From positions 1 to 54,987 of the forward strand of contig JASBVN010000025.1 in assembly GCA_029961045.1 (NCBI GenBank): a DNA stretch of 54,987 nt. The letters run 5' to 3'. The notes beneath the pieces are model-generated. The model saw only the letters and a list, made by a program, of their open reading frames with translations. It was not told the origin of the DNA and did no database searches. Within the stretch, counting starts at the first letter, position 1. The number at the start of each line of letters is the position of its first letter. This document shows, piece after piece, positions 1 to 8,320 of this stretch. Both the position numbers and the translations under genes were made by a program. The stretch comes from Alicyclobacillaceae bacterium. Its GTDB lineage: Bacteria > Bacillota > Bacilli > Kyrpidiales > Kyrpidiaceae.

Positions 1-213
1 ATACACGGCCGTCACCAATTGCGGAAAGACTTCTTCGACGGTGAGATTCCACTGGGCAAGGGCGTCGGTGGATGAGTTGATCAAGCCGACCGACTCGTCG
101 TGCGGTGTGCTTTGCGCCTTGCCGACGACAAAGTTCCCTTCCGCGTCCACGAAAAAGGTATCCGTCATCGTCCCGCCGGCATCGATACCCAGCACCTGAA
201 TATGGCTCGCCAT
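1..213 (-). CDS. acxA: Acetone carboxylase beta subunit, N-terminal part (cut by window edge)
   Basis: Seventy-one codons read from an ATG at 213 to the window edge with no stop. The product contains VLGIDAGGTMTDTFFVD and then FVVGKAQSTP, the N-terminal nucleotide-binding motif of the hydantoinase A/oxoprolinase fold in the form I associate with acetone carboxylase beta subunits. That enzyme carboxylates acetone to acetoacetate using ATP. A GGGAGG ribosome binding site lies 7 bases upstream at 221-226. A sigma-54 promoter and a divergent activator gene, the usual arrangement for acetone carboxylase operons, support the call. The rest of the gene and the alpha and gamma subunits would lie outside the window. 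A related hydantoinase/acetophenone carboxylase subunit is the main alternative. Confidence 0.78.
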   Translation of the reverse strand, partial: MASHIQVLGIDAGGTMTDTFFVDAEGNFVVGKAQSTPHDESVGLINSSTDALAQWNLTVEEVFPQLVTAVY

Positions 214-253
214 CTTTGAACCTCCCTCGTATCTTTTTGCACCCTCCCTATCT

Positions 254-269
254 TGCAAAGATTGTGCCA
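254..269 (-). promoter_or_regulatory. Sigma-54 (-24/-12) promoter of the acetone carboxylase operon
   Basis: On the minus strand the sequence reads TGGCACAATCTTTGCA. It has the invariant GG and GC dinucleotides with exactly 10 bases between them, and matches the TGGCAC-N5-TTGC consensus. Transcription would begin about 12 bases beyond the GC, near 243, leaving a leader of about 30 bases before the ATG at 213. The adjacent divergent gene encodes a sigma-54 activator. Confidence 0.85.
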
Positions 270-319
270 TCTCTGAAATCCAGGAAATCCCCCGAAATAT
301 CGGTCTATGAAGCAGAAAA

Positions 320-404
320 GTTGTAGCGCCCCTGTTGCGCCTCCACCGGGAGGTGTACAGGTGTAGCGGTGCAAGTGTAGCGCCCTAGAGAAGTGTAGCG
401 GCGC
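320..404. promoter_or_regulatory. Upstream activator repeats, GTGTAGCG family
   Basis: Three exact GTGTAGCG copies start at 361, 375 and 393, and a near copy (TTGTAGCG) starts at 321. A weaker relative, TGTTGCG, lies near 333. The group sits about 50-135 bases upstream of the -24 element at 254-269, the usual distance for an enhancer bound by a sigma-54 activator. The likely ligand is the regulator encoded at 573-2597, which is an inference. The repeats also lie upstream of that gene's own promoter. Together with the two promoters they account for most of the roughly 360-base gap between the divergent genes. Confidence 0.6.
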
Positions 405-464
405 GGGGGATCGACCGGCGGCATTGGACTCAAAAAAAAGAAATCCATAAGATAAATAAAACGA

Positions 465-493
465 TTGTACCTCTTCGATCAGGGCTTTATAAT
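465..493 (+). promoter_or_regulatory. Sigma-A promoter of the acxR-like gene
   Basis: TTGTAC at 465-470 and TATAAT at 488-493 are separated by exactly 17 bases in an AT-rich stretch. A second TATAAT at 499-504 could be an alternative -10. The start codon is about 75 bases downstream. Confidence 0.6.
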
Positions 494-572
494 GCAGTTA
501 TAATACAGTTTTAGAAAGATCCTCTCACTTGAATGAAACGGAGCGGTATCCCCGTGAAGGTGGGTGTCTGCC

Positions 573-2597
573 ATGTACCACGCACATCGCACGGTGTTGC
601 CGAGAGATGAGTTGGTCAAGCAGCGCCACTTGTTGGAGACGAGTTGGGACGATTTTTTGCGCAACCCCGAGACCAACCGGTACGCCATCCGGTCTGTCGT
701 CTATGAATCCTGGAAACGGTGCCTCCAATCCGGTGTCGATCCCCGGCGCACCTCGACCGACATCTCCTTGAAAGAAGACGAGATCCAACATATACTCCAA
801 TACTCTAAACTTTACGATTGTTCGTTCCAAATATTACAAGATTTATCCTTTCAAATTAAAGATACCGGCTATTTGGTCACGCTCTGTGATCCGCAGGGGC
901 GGATTCTATTCTTGGACGGCAACCGGGAGGTTCTGAAACGGGCGGAACGCATGAATTTCGTGGTCGGAGCCGACTGGAGCGAACGGGCGATCGGAACAAA
1001 CGCCATCGGCACCTGTTTGGAGGTCGGCCGGCCGGTACAGATTTTCGCCGCCGAACACTTTTGTGCCGGCGTCCACGATTGGACCTGTTCATCCGCCCCG
1101 ATTCGGGACCCGGTGTCCGGGGACATCCTCGGAGTGATCGACGTGACGGGGCTTTGGCACAACAGTCAGCCGCACACCCTGGGCATGGTGACCATGGCCT
1201 GCCACAACATCCAGTTCCGGCTGCTCGAACAAGCGATTCGCGCGCGCTATTTGCTGCTGGAACAGTACCAGCGCATGATCGCCCGCTATCCATCGGACGG
1301 AGTGATGGTCCTGGACGCCGCCTTTCACCCCGTTGAAGTGAACGAAACTGCCCGCAAAATCCTCCGGGATCAAACGGGGAAGGACGTCGAAGAACTGTGG
1401 GACAGCAACAACCTGCGCAACGCCCTTTTCACCACCCGGCACCCGGCCAACCCGGAAGGGATGTACGAGATCGAGATGGAACACATCGGAGTGCGAGCGG
1501 CCGTCCAGGAGGTCCATAACTCCACCGGCCGGATCGGCTATGTATTGGTGTTGCGGCCGTGCATCCCCGGCATTCGGCGGGAGACGACCGTTTCTTGGGA
1601 AGGCATCGTGGGGCGCAGCGCCGGCATCCGCACGATCATCTCCAAATGCGACATCGTGGCCCAAACCGGCGTCCCGGTGCTTCTCCTGGGCGAAAGCGGG
1701 ACCGGCAAGGAATTGTTCGCCAGAGCCATCCACCGGGCCGGACCGCGCCGGGATGGCCCGTTTGTCGCCGTGAACTGCGGAGCCCTGCCGAAGGAACTGT
1801 TGGCGAGCGAATTGTTCGGCTACGCCCCGGGCGCATTCACGGGCGCGACGCGAACCGGCAAAAAAGGAAAATTTGAAGAAGCGGACGGCGGAACGTTGTT
1901 CCTCGACGAAGTCGGGGAAATGCCTCCCGAATTTCAGGTCCACCTGTTACGGGTGTTGCAAGAACGGGAAATCGTCCGCCTGGGCGCGTCCGAACCCATC
2001 CCCGTCAATGTACGGATTATCGCCGCTACACACCGGAACCTCGAACAAATGGTCCGGGACGGCCTGTTTCGGGAAGATTTGTATTTCCGGTTAAACGTGG
2101 TGACTCTCTCCATTCCTCCTTTACGGGAGCGCCGGGAAGACATCGCGTTGCTGATCGATCATTTTTTAACGAAATTATCAGAACAATATGGAATGGAGAA
2201 GCCCGGGATCGACCCGTCCGTACGCGAATTTTTGATTCACCGCTATAGCTGGCCGGGAAATGTGCGGGAACTCAAACACGTCCTGGAACACGCCGTGTTG
2301 TTCTGCAACCGGACCATTCAATGGCACGATCTGCCCGAAACGGTGCGGAAAGCAGGACAGGGTCACCGGCCGGAAAATCCGAGCGACCGATCCGTCAAAC
2401 CGCCTGCTCCCGCCCCCCATGAACCCCTTCCCTCCAGAGACCTTCGATCCGATGAAGAGCGGCAACAATTGTTGCAACTCCTGCAGGAAGTCGGGGGCAA
2501 TCTATCGGAGGCGGCCCGCCGCCTCAAGATCGCCCGAACCACCTTGTACCGCCGCCTGAACAAGTACGGCATTCGCAAGTCTTTAAATGTAACATGA
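573..2597 (+). CDS. acxR: Sigma-54-dependent activator, AcoR/AcxR type
   Basis: This is a three-domain enhancer-binding protein of about 674 residues. A GAF-type sensor region lies at roughly 70-210. A sigma-54 AAA+ domain follows, with Walker A GESGTGKE at 373-380, the sigma-54 contact loop GAFTGA at 420-425 and Walker B GGTLFLDE near 439. A Fis-type helix-turn-helix is at the C-terminus (about 630-665). There is no receiver domain, so it should respond directly to a ligand, like AcoR. It is divergent from the acetone carboxylase gene with its -24/-12 promoter, so the natural role is to activate that operon with acetone or a related compound as signal (inference). I chose the ATG at 573 because AAGGTGG at 557-563 sits 9 bases ahead. 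A GTG at 564 is too close to it. Confidence 0.85.
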   Translation: MYHAHRTVLPRDELVKQRHLLETSWDDFLRNPETNRYAIRSVVYESWKRCLQSGVDPRRTSTDISLKEDEIQHILQYSKLYDCSFQILQDLSFQIKDTGYLVTLCDPQGRILFLDGNREVLKRAERMNFVVGADWSERAIGTNAIGTCLEVGRPVQIFAAEHFCAGVHDWTCSSAPIRDPVSGDILGVIDVTGLWHNSQPHTLGMVTMACHNIQFRLLEQAIRARYLLLEQYQRMIARYPSDGVMVLDAAFHPVEVNETARKILRDQTGKDVEELWDSNNLRNALFTTRHPANPEGMYEIEMEHIGVRAAVQEVHNSTGRIGYVLVLRPCIPGIRRETTVSWEGIVGRSAGIRTIISKCDIVAQTGVPVLLLGESGTGKELFARAIHRAGPRRDGPFVAVNCGALPKELLASELFGYAPGAFTGATRTGKKGKFEEADGGTLFLDEVGEMPPEFQVHLLRVLQEREIVRLGASEPIPVNVRIIAATHRNLEQMVRDGLFREDLYFRLNVVTLSIPPLRERREDIALLIDHFLTKLSEQYGMEKPGIDPSVREFLIHRYSWPGNVRELKHVLEHAVLFCNRTIQWHDLPETVRKAGQGHRPENPSDRSVKPPAPAPHEPLPSRDLRSDEERQQLLQLLQEVGGNLSEAARRLKIARTTLYRRLNKYGIRKSLNVT

Positions 2598-2632
2598 AGG
2601 CTCCGGTGACGGAAACTCCGCACCGGAGCCTT
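2597..2632 (+). terminator. Rho-independent terminator after acxR
   Basis: AAGGCTCCGGTG at 2597-2608 pairs perfectly with CACCGGAGCCTT at 2621-2632 (12 bp, 12-base loop), followed by a T-rich but interrupted tail. It overlaps the last base of the acxR stop codon. The aromatic operon converges from the other side, so it may work in both directions. Confidence 0.7.
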
Positions 2633-2698
2633 TGCTTTGTCGAATGGTCGCTACCGCCATCCCTCCCGGTGTTCAACGTCAGATATGTCCGGGGCTCC

Positions 2699-2914
2699 TC
2701 AGACAGAGGAAGCCTCTTTGGCGAAACCTTCCCGCTCTCGCATGGTCATCCCGCCCACCGCCCAATGATCCTTGGGAATCTCATAGATCACGACCCGAAT
2801 GTTCTCCCGCGGCGCCTCCAAAGTTCGGTGGATCGCCTCCGTCACCTCGCGGATCAGCCGCTTTTTCCTCTCGAGCGACCGGCCTTCCAAAATATGCAAT
2901 TGAACGAGCGGCAT
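2699..2914 (-). CDS. dmpI: 4-oxalocrotonate tautomerase
   Basis: A 71-residue protein that begins MPLVQLHILEGRS. Once Met is removed, Pro is the N-terminal catalytic base of the tautomerase superfamily. The basic region RKKRLIREVTEAIHRTL and the EIPKDHWAVGG segment match 4-oxalocrotonate tautomerase. The enzyme converts 2-hydroxymuconate to 2-oxohex-3-enedioate in the dehydrogenase branch of catechol meta-cleavage. It is the last gene of the operon, 37 bases after the decarboxylase gene. A length near 62-72 residues is normal. Confidence 0.9.
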   Translation of the reverse strand: MPLVQLHILEGRSLERKKRLIREVTEAIHRTLEAPRENIRVVIYEIPKDHWAVGGMTMREREGFAKEASSV

Positions 2915-2951
2915 GTTCCTTCACTCCTTCCCTAGCCATGCGACCTCTCCG

Positions 2952-3725
2952 TTACTCCCCGACTTCCAACCCGACCGTCCCGATCCCCTCGTACGCTACC
3001 TCCACGAAGTCCCCGGGCCCGACCGGAACCGCTTCGGTGATCCCTCCCGTCAACACCACCATCCCGGCCTCGATCGACGCCCCGATGCGGGCCAGCATCC
3101 GCGCGAGCATCACCACCGAACGCACCGGATGGCCCAACACCGCCGCCCCGGCGCCCGTCTGCACGACCTCCCCGTTCCGGCGCACCACCACCCCGATTTC
3201 GTCCCAGTTCGTCCGATCGGGCGCATAGCCCTGATCCCCCAGGTAAAACCGCGCCGACGAGGCGTTGTCCGCCACCACGTCCACCAGCGTGAACGAGAAA
3301 TTCTCGTACCGGCTGTCGATCACTTCCACCGCCGGCATCACGCATTCCACCGCCGGCCACACGTCCCGGGCCCGCACGTGCTCCCCGCCGAGATCCCGCT
3401 TGAACACAAAAGCGATCTCCGGCTCCACCCGGGGATGGATCAACTCCCCGACGGACAACCGCGGCTCGGTCAACTCCATCGACGCCAACAGCCGCCCGTA
3501 GATCGGCTCTTCCACTCCCACCGACACTTGCTTCGCCCGGCTGGTGAGCCCCATCTTCCAACCCACGAGCCGGTCCCCTTCCGCCACCGCCATCTCTGCT
3601 CCCAACGCCTGGATGCGATAGGCATCTTCCACCGTCAGGTCCGGATGTTCCAGCGTCAGTTTCTTCATGGCGCGACCCGTCCGCTGATGTTCGCGCACTT
3701 GTTTCGCCAAGGCTGCCAGATCCAC
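2952..3725 (-). CDS. dmpH: 4-oxalocrotonate decarboxylase
   Basis: The 257-residue product belongs to the hydratase/decarboxylase family and carries the decarboxylase-type blocks GWKMGLTSRAKQ, VIDSRYENF, DNASS, GAGAAVLGHP and TGGITEAVPV. It decarboxylates 2-oxo-3-hexenedioate to 2-hydroxypenta-2,4-dienoate with a divalent metal. In characterised systems it works in a complex with the 2-oxopent-4-enoate hydratase, but here that partner gene (5480-5756) is truncated. Translation starts at a GTG behind a GGAGGAGGGGG site. The paralogous hydratase is the alternative, but DYGH/YADG-type hydratase features appear in the other gene. Confidence 0.85.
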   Translation of the reverse strand: MDLAALAKQVREHQRTGRAMKKLTLEHPDLTVEDAYRIQALGAEMAVAEGDRLVGWKMGLTSRAKQVSVGVEEPIYGRLLASMELTEPRLSVGELIHPRVEPEIAFVFKRDLGGEHVRARDVWPAVECVMPAVEVIDSRYENFSFTLVDVVADNASSARFYLGDQGYAPDRTNWDEIGVVVRRNGEVVQTGAGAAVLGHPVRSVVMLARMLARIGASIEAGMVVLTGGITEAVPVGPGDFVEVAYEGIGTVGLEVGE

Positions 3726-3768
3726 CCGTTCTTCCCCCTCCTCCCTCTCGGACGCGCTTTCTCCCGGT

Positions 3769-4806
3769 TCAGCCCCGCGCCGGCACGGCGCCCCGCTTTT
3801 GCCGGGCCAACTCCACCGCCACGTCCACGATCATGTCCTCCTGGCCGCCGACCACTTTCCGCCGCCCCAGCTCCACCAGAATGTCCCGGGCATCCACCCC
3901 AAACTGCTCCGCTGCCCGGAACGCGTGCAGCAAAAAGCTCGAATACACCCCCGCATATCCCATCGTCAAACTCACCCGGTCGGTCTGCACCGGCCGGATC
4001 ATCCGCGGCCGCACCACGTCCTCCGCCGCATCCATGGCCGCATACAGATTCACCCCCGTCTCCACCCCGGCTTTCTCCGCCGCCGCCGCGAACACCTCCA
4101 GCGGCGTATTCCCCGCCCCGGCTCCCAGCCCCGCCAGACTGGCGTCGATCCGGGTCGCCCCGGCCTCCACCGCCGCCAAGGAATTGGCCACCGACAACCC
4201 GAGGTTGTTGTGGGCGTGAAACCCCACCTCCACCTCCGCCGGCAACGCCTCCCGCAGCGCCGTCACCTTCTCCCGCACTTCGTCCATCAACATGGCTCCC
4301 GCCGAATCCACCACGTACACCGTCTGCGCCCCGTAAGAGGCCATTTTCTTCGCCTCTTCTACCAGGACGGAAGCGGGAACCATGTGGGCCATCATCAAAA
4401 AGCCCACCGTCTCCAACCCCATCTTGCGCGCTTCCCCGATGTGCTGTTCCGAAATGTCCGCCTCCGTACAGTGCGTGGCCACGCGGATCACTCGGATTCC
4501 GCAGTCGACCGCCCGCTTCATATCCTCGACGGTGCCGATCCCCGGCAGAAGCAAGGCCGCGACCTTGCTCCTTTGGACGGCCTCGCACACCGCCCGCAGG
4601 TAGTCCTCTTCCGTCTCTTTGGAAAACCCGTACTGGACCGAACTGCCTCCCAAACCGTCGCCATGGGTCGCTTCAATGATCGCCACCCCCGTCCCGTCCA
4701 AGGCGCTCGCGATCGCCCGGGCGTCCTCGACGCTGAATTGATGGCGCACGGCGTGCATCCCGTCCCGGAGCGTCACGTCCGTCACGCGAATCCTCGGTTT
4801 CTCCAT
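3769..4806 (-). CDS. dmpG: 4-hydroxy-2-oxovalerate aldolase
   Basis: A 345-residue enzyme of the HMGL-like TIM-barrel family. VTDVTLRDGMHAVRHQF at the N-terminus gives the metal-binding and catalytic Arg-Asp pair, and HAHNNLGLSVANS supplies the metal-binding HxH. AGAGAGNTPLEV is also typical. It cleaves 4-hydroxy-2-oxovalerate to pyruvate and acetaldehyde. The enzyme normally channels acetaldehyde directly into its partner, the acylating acetaldehyde dehydrogenase. The partner gene immediately upstream is broken here, so acetaldehyde would be released unless another copy exists. Confidence 0.93.
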   Translation of the reverse strand: MEKPRIRVTDVTLRDGMHAVRHQFSVEDARAIASALDGTGVAIIEATHGDGLGGSSVQYGFSKETEEDYLRAVCEAVQRSKVAALLLPGIGTVEDMKRAVDCGIRVIRVATHCTEADISEQHIGEARKMGLETVGFLMMAHMVPASVLVEEAKKMASYGAQTVYVVDSAGAMLMDEVREKVTALREALPAEVEVGFHAHNNLGLSVANSLAAVEAGATRIDASLAGLGAGAGNTPLEVFAAAAEKAGVETGVNLYAAMDAAEDVVRPRMIRPVQTDRVSLTMGYAGVYSSFLLHAFRAAEQFGVDARDILVELGRRKVVGGQEDMIVDVAVELARQKRGAVPARG

Positions 4807-4819
4807 CCCGCTTTCCCCC

Positions 4820-5479
4820 TTATCGCTGCACCGCCAACCGGTTCTTCGCGAACTCTTCCCCGACTTTGGTCGCCGCCGCCGTCATGATGTCCAAATTCCC
4901 CGCATACACCGGCAAAAAGTCCCCCAGCCCTTCTACCTCGATCGAAATGCTCACCAGATTGTCCCGGTAAATCGGATCCCGGTTCAGCCGGTACCCCGGC
5001 ACAAAGCTCTGCACGTGGGCCACCATCTCCCGGATCGACCGGTCGATCTTCTCGTAGACCTCGTCCCCCGTCTCCTCGATCAGACAATAAATCGTGTCCC
5101 GCATCAAAATCGGCGGCTCCGCCGGATTGAGAATGATGATCGCTTTCCCCTTCCGGGCGCCGCCGATCACTTCCAAAGCCCTGGCCGTCGTCTGGGTAAA
5201 CTCGTCGATGTTCTGCCGCGTCCCCGGCCCGGCGCTTTTGCTGGCGATCGTGGCCACGATCTCCGCGTAGGAAACCCCCACCACCCGGCTCACCGCGTAC
5301 ACCATCGGCACCGTCGCCTGGCCGCCGCAGGTCACCATGTTGACGTTGGGCGCATCCAGGTGTTCCCCGAGATTCACCGCCGCGATCACGTAGGGACCCC
5401 GGGCCGCCGGCGTCAGGTCGATCGCCTGGATCCCCGCCTCCCGGAGGAGCTTCAGTTCCGAATGTGCGCCTTGCCCCCG
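4820..5479 (-). pseudogene. dmpF: Acylating acetaldehyde dehydrogenase, N-terminally deleted fragment
   Basis: About 217 codons of dehydrogenase remain in one frame, from [20 protein letters not shown] near 5475 to the stop at 4820. The catalytic Cys in [13 protein letters not shown], the [13 protein letters not shown] block and the [14 protein letters not shown] ending are intact. The first roughly 90 residues, which carry the Rossmann GxGxxG NAD-binding motif, are absent. No good start codon precedes the homologous part; a GTG at 5389 would give 189 residues. Upstream DNA is hydratase sequence in a different reading frame, so the fragment is not translated in phase from the operon's preceding start. 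It is unlikely to be active. The limits of the fragment are approximate by about 15 bases. Confidence 0.85.
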
Positions 5480-5756
5480 AGGCGAAGGCCATCGACCGAA
5501 ACAGGTGGCCGTAATCCGGCTCCCGCACCCCGAACATCTCCTGCATGGGCCGGCTGGTCAGGCCGATTTTGTGCCCGATCACCTCGTCGCCCATCTCCAA
5601 CTTCCGCTGGACCACGTCCAACTGAATTTGGTAGGCGTCCTCCACCGAAATCCCCGGTACCTCTTCGGTCAACGGTTTCACCGGCCGCCGCTCCCGTTCC
5701 GCCCGGAACAACTTCTCCGACCAGGCGACCAGCACCTCCGGCGCCACGTTGCCCAT
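5480..5756 (-). pseudogene. dmpE: 2-oxopent-4-enoate hydratase, C-terminally deleted fragment
   Basis: From an ATG at 5756 (GGGGGAG four bases upstream) about 92 codons match the hydratase N-terminus: [35 protein letters not shown] and [15 protein letters not shown]. Homology then stops, and the frame runs on as meaningless sequence antiphase to the dehydrogenase fragment, reaching a stop at 4782. The family is about 260 residues, so roughly two thirds, including much of the metal and active-site region, is missing. The enzyme should hydrate 2-hydroxypenta-2,4-dienoate, the step before the aldolase. This and the neighbouring fragment look like the two ends of one deletion. Confidence 0.85.
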
Positions 5757-5767
5757 CGTTCTCCCCC

Positions 5768-7204
5768 TCACAATTTCACGCATACATTGGTCAATTCCGT
5801 GAAAAATTCAAAACTGTACACTCCACCTTCCCGCCCGATGCCGCTCTGTTTCATTCCGCCGAAGGGCGTCCGCAAATCCCGCAAAAACCAGGTGTTGATC
5901 CAAATGACGCCCGCTTCCAGCCGCGCCGCCACCCGGTGCGCCCGTTTCAGGTTCGTCGTCCAGATGGTGGCGCTGAGCCCGTAGTGCGTGTCGTTCGCCT
6001 GCTCGATCACTTCTTCTTCCGTGTCAAAGGGCTGAACCGTGATCACCGGCCCGAACACCTCTTGCCGGACGATCTCGCAGGTGCGATCCACATCGACGAT
6101 GATCGTCGGCTCCAAATAATACCCCCGGCTCATATGGGCCGGCCGCTTGCCGCCCACCAAAATCCGGCCTCCCTGCTGCACCGCCCGCTCGATAAACCCT
6201 TCCACCCGGTGCAGGTGCTCCTCGCTGATCAACGCCCCCACCTGGGTTTTGGGATCAAAGGGATCCCCCACCACCAAGGACGCCGTCCGATCGACCATTC
6301 GCCGCAGGAACTCCTCATAGATCGGCCGTTCCACGTACACCCGGGATCCGCACAGGCACACCTCGCCCTGATTGGAAAAACTCGAGCGGATCGTCGTCTC
6401 GACGGCGTCCTCCAGATCGGCGTCGGCAAAAATAATATTCGGGTTCTTCCCTCCCAGCTCAAAGGACACCCGTTTGAGGTTGGTCGCCGCCGCCTTCATC
6501 ACCGCTTTCCCGGTACTGGTCTCCCCGGTCAAGGAGATCAAATTCACGTCCGGATGCTCCGTCAGGGCCGATCCCGCGGCATCGGGGCCAAACCCGTGCA
6601 CCACGTTGAGGACTCCATCGGGCAATCCCGCCTCTTGACAAATTTCGGCCAGCTTCGTCGCCGTCATGGGCGTCAACTCCGCCGGCTTGATCACGCAGGT
6701 GTTCCCCGCCGCCAGACACGGCGCCACTTTCCAGGTCAGGAGCAAGAGCGGCAGATTCCAGGGAGAGATCAGCCCGGCTACCCCTACCGGCCGGCGCAAC
6801 ACATAGTTCAGGGCCACATCGTCCATCTGAAAGGCTTCCGTCCCGAGGCCCTTCACAAAGTCGGCAAAAAAGCGGAAATTATACGCCGCCCGGGGAATAT
6901 CCAAGGTCTTGGACAGACTCAGAGGTTTGCCGGTATCCAGGGTCTCCAGCCGGGCCAACTCGTCGGCGCGCTCGTCGATCAGGTCCGCGATGCGGTTCAA
7001 AATCGCCGCCCGTTTGGCCACCGGCGTGCGCCCCCACTCCCCAAAGGCCCGGCGCGCCGCCGCCACCGCCCTGTCGATCTCCGGCTTTCCGCCCTCCGCT
7101 ACCTCGCCGATCACCTCTCCCGTCGCCGGATTCACATTCGGAAAACGCCGGCCGTTCTCCGACTCCACAAACCGGCCGTCGATAAAATGCCGGACCAGTT
7201 CCAT
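5768..7204 (-). CDS. dmpC: 2-hydroxymuconic semialdehyde dehydrogenase
   Basis: A full-length aldehyde dehydrogenase of 478 residues. It shows the oxyanion Asn region SPWNLPLLLLTWK, the NAD-binding LTGETSTGKAV, the general-base motif FELGGKNPN and the catalytic Cys in SNQGEVCLCGSRVYVE, which is the form typical of hydroxymuconic semialdehyde dehydrogenases. It oxidises the ring-cleavage product of catechol to 2-hydroxymuconate with NAD. The gene lies between the hydroxylase reductase gene and the damaged hydratase gene. A GGGAGG site precedes the ATG. Confidence 0.92.
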   Translation of the reverse strand: MELVRHFIDGRFVESENGRRFPNVNPATGEVIGEVAEGGKPEIDRAVAAARRAFGEWGRTPVAKRAAILNRIADLIDERADELARLETLDTGKPLSLSKTLDIPRAAYNFRFFADFVKGLGTEAFQMDDVALNYVLRRPVGVAGLISPWNLPLLLLTWKVAPCLAAGNTCVIKPAELTPMTATKLAEICQEAGLPDGVLNVVHGFGPDAAGSALTEHPDVNLISLTGETSTGKAVMKAAATNLKRVSFELGGKNPNIIFADADLEDAVETTIRSSFSNQGEVCLCGSRVYVERPIYEEFLRRMVDRTASLVVGDPFDPKTQVGALISEEHLHRVEGFIERAVQQGGRILVGGKRPAHMSRGYYLEPTIIVDVDRTCEIVRQEVFGPVITVQPFDTEEEVIEQANDTHYGLSATIWTTNLKRAHRVAARLEAGVIWINTWFLRDLRTPFGGMKQSGIGREGGVYSFEFFTELTNVCVKL

Positions 7205-7236
7205 CTATTTTCGTCCTCCCTTTTTCCCAGCGCCGA

Positions 7237-8268
7237 TTAAAATTCGTCGTAATAAATGTTCGAACTGCGCAAACCGCCTTTATAGAGCACTTTGAGGGTC
7301 GTTTCGATCAATACCGGAGGCCCGCACAGATAGGCGTCCATTCCCTCAAATTGCTCGAAATGCCCGGCCACCACATCCGCGATATATCCTTCTTCCCCTT
7401 CCCACGGTTCCGAAGGATCGCGTTCGGATAAAGCGGGAATAAAATGAAATCCGGGATATTTCTTCTCCATTTCCCGCCAATAATCGACCAGATAGAGATC
7501 CCGGACCGAGCGGGCGCCGTAGAAAAACCACGCCTCGTGGTGGAAGGGCCCGTCAAACAATTCTTCCAGCAGGCCCTTGATGGGCGCCATCCCGGACCCG
7601 CCGGCGACAAAAAGCAGATTTTTCTCCCGATCGCGCAACTGCATTTTGCCGTAGGGCCCCGAGCCCGTTACCCGCTCACCGGGCCGCAGGTCGCACATGT
7701 AATTCGACCCCAGGCCGCCGGGCACGCGCCTCACATGAAATTCCAACGGCCGGCCGGGGCGGTACGGCGTAGCCGCCGAATACGCCCGGGTTTCTCCCGT
7801 GCCGGGAATCTGAAACTCAAAAAACTGTCCCGCCGCATAGGGAACATCCTCCGGTTCCTCCAGGCGAATGCGAATCAGGTGGATGTCGCGGGTACAGGGG
7901 ATGTTCTCCATCACGATTCCCGTGAAATCGTGTACGGGGAACAGGCGAACTCCCGGTTCTTCATCTTCCTCCTCCACTTCCACCACCAGATCGCTCTCCG
8001 GCAATGTGCTGCACATCAAAATGTACCCTTCGTCCCGTTCAAATCCCATTAAGGCGAATTCAGAGATCCGGTCCATTAACCGGTAATCCCCTTCCAGCAC
8101 CCGGGCCTTGCATGCCGAACAATTACCGTGCTTGCAACCGTAAGGAACCGCCACCCCGCCGCGCAGCGCCGCATCCAAGACGGTTTGTCCTTCTTTGCAG
8201 TGGACCTCGAGGCCGCGCGGTTCCAATCGGATCCGGTACGTCAAGGTCGGCTGTTGAACCACACTCAT
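7237..8268 (-). CDS. dmpP: Phenol hydroxylase reductase component (P5)
   Basis: The 343-residue protein has an N-terminal plant-type [2Fe-2S] domain with cysteines in YGCKHGNCSACKARV plus a later LMC. An FAD domain (RAYSAATPYRP) and an NAD domain (VAGGSGMAPIKGLLEE, CGPPVLIE) follow. This is the order of DmpP and related reductases, which pass electrons from NADH to the diiron hydroxylase. The gene is separated from the other hydroxylase genes by the regulator gene and the hydrolase gene, whereas in Pseudomonas the reductase gene directly follows P4. Confidence 0.92.
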   Translation of the reverse strand: MSVVQQPTLTYRIRLEPRGLEVHCKEGQTVLDAALRGGVAVPYGCKHGNCSACKARVLEGDYRLMDRISEFALMGFERDEGYILMCSTLPESDLVVEVEEEDEEPGVRLFPVHDFTGIVMENIPCTRDIHLIRIRLEEPEDVPYAAGQFFEFQIPGTGETRAYSAATPYRPGRPLEFHVRRVPGGLGSNYMCDLRPGERVTGSGPYGKMQLRDREKNLLFVAGGSGMAPIKGLLEELFDGPFHHEAWFFYGARSVRDLYLVDYWREMEKKYPGFHFIPALSERDPSEPWEGEEGYIADVVAGHFEQFEGMDAYLCGPPVLIETTLKVLYKGGLRSSNIYYDEF

Positions 8269-8320
8269 CCCAAGAACATCCTTTCTACTTTACAAGTCGT
8301 GAATCGTCGTCCTCCACCGT

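Noticed and set aside
5015-7240. Open frame of 741 codons opposite the semialdehyde dehydrogenase and the damaged genes
   Set aside because: Antisense to real coding sequence, with no family features or start signals.
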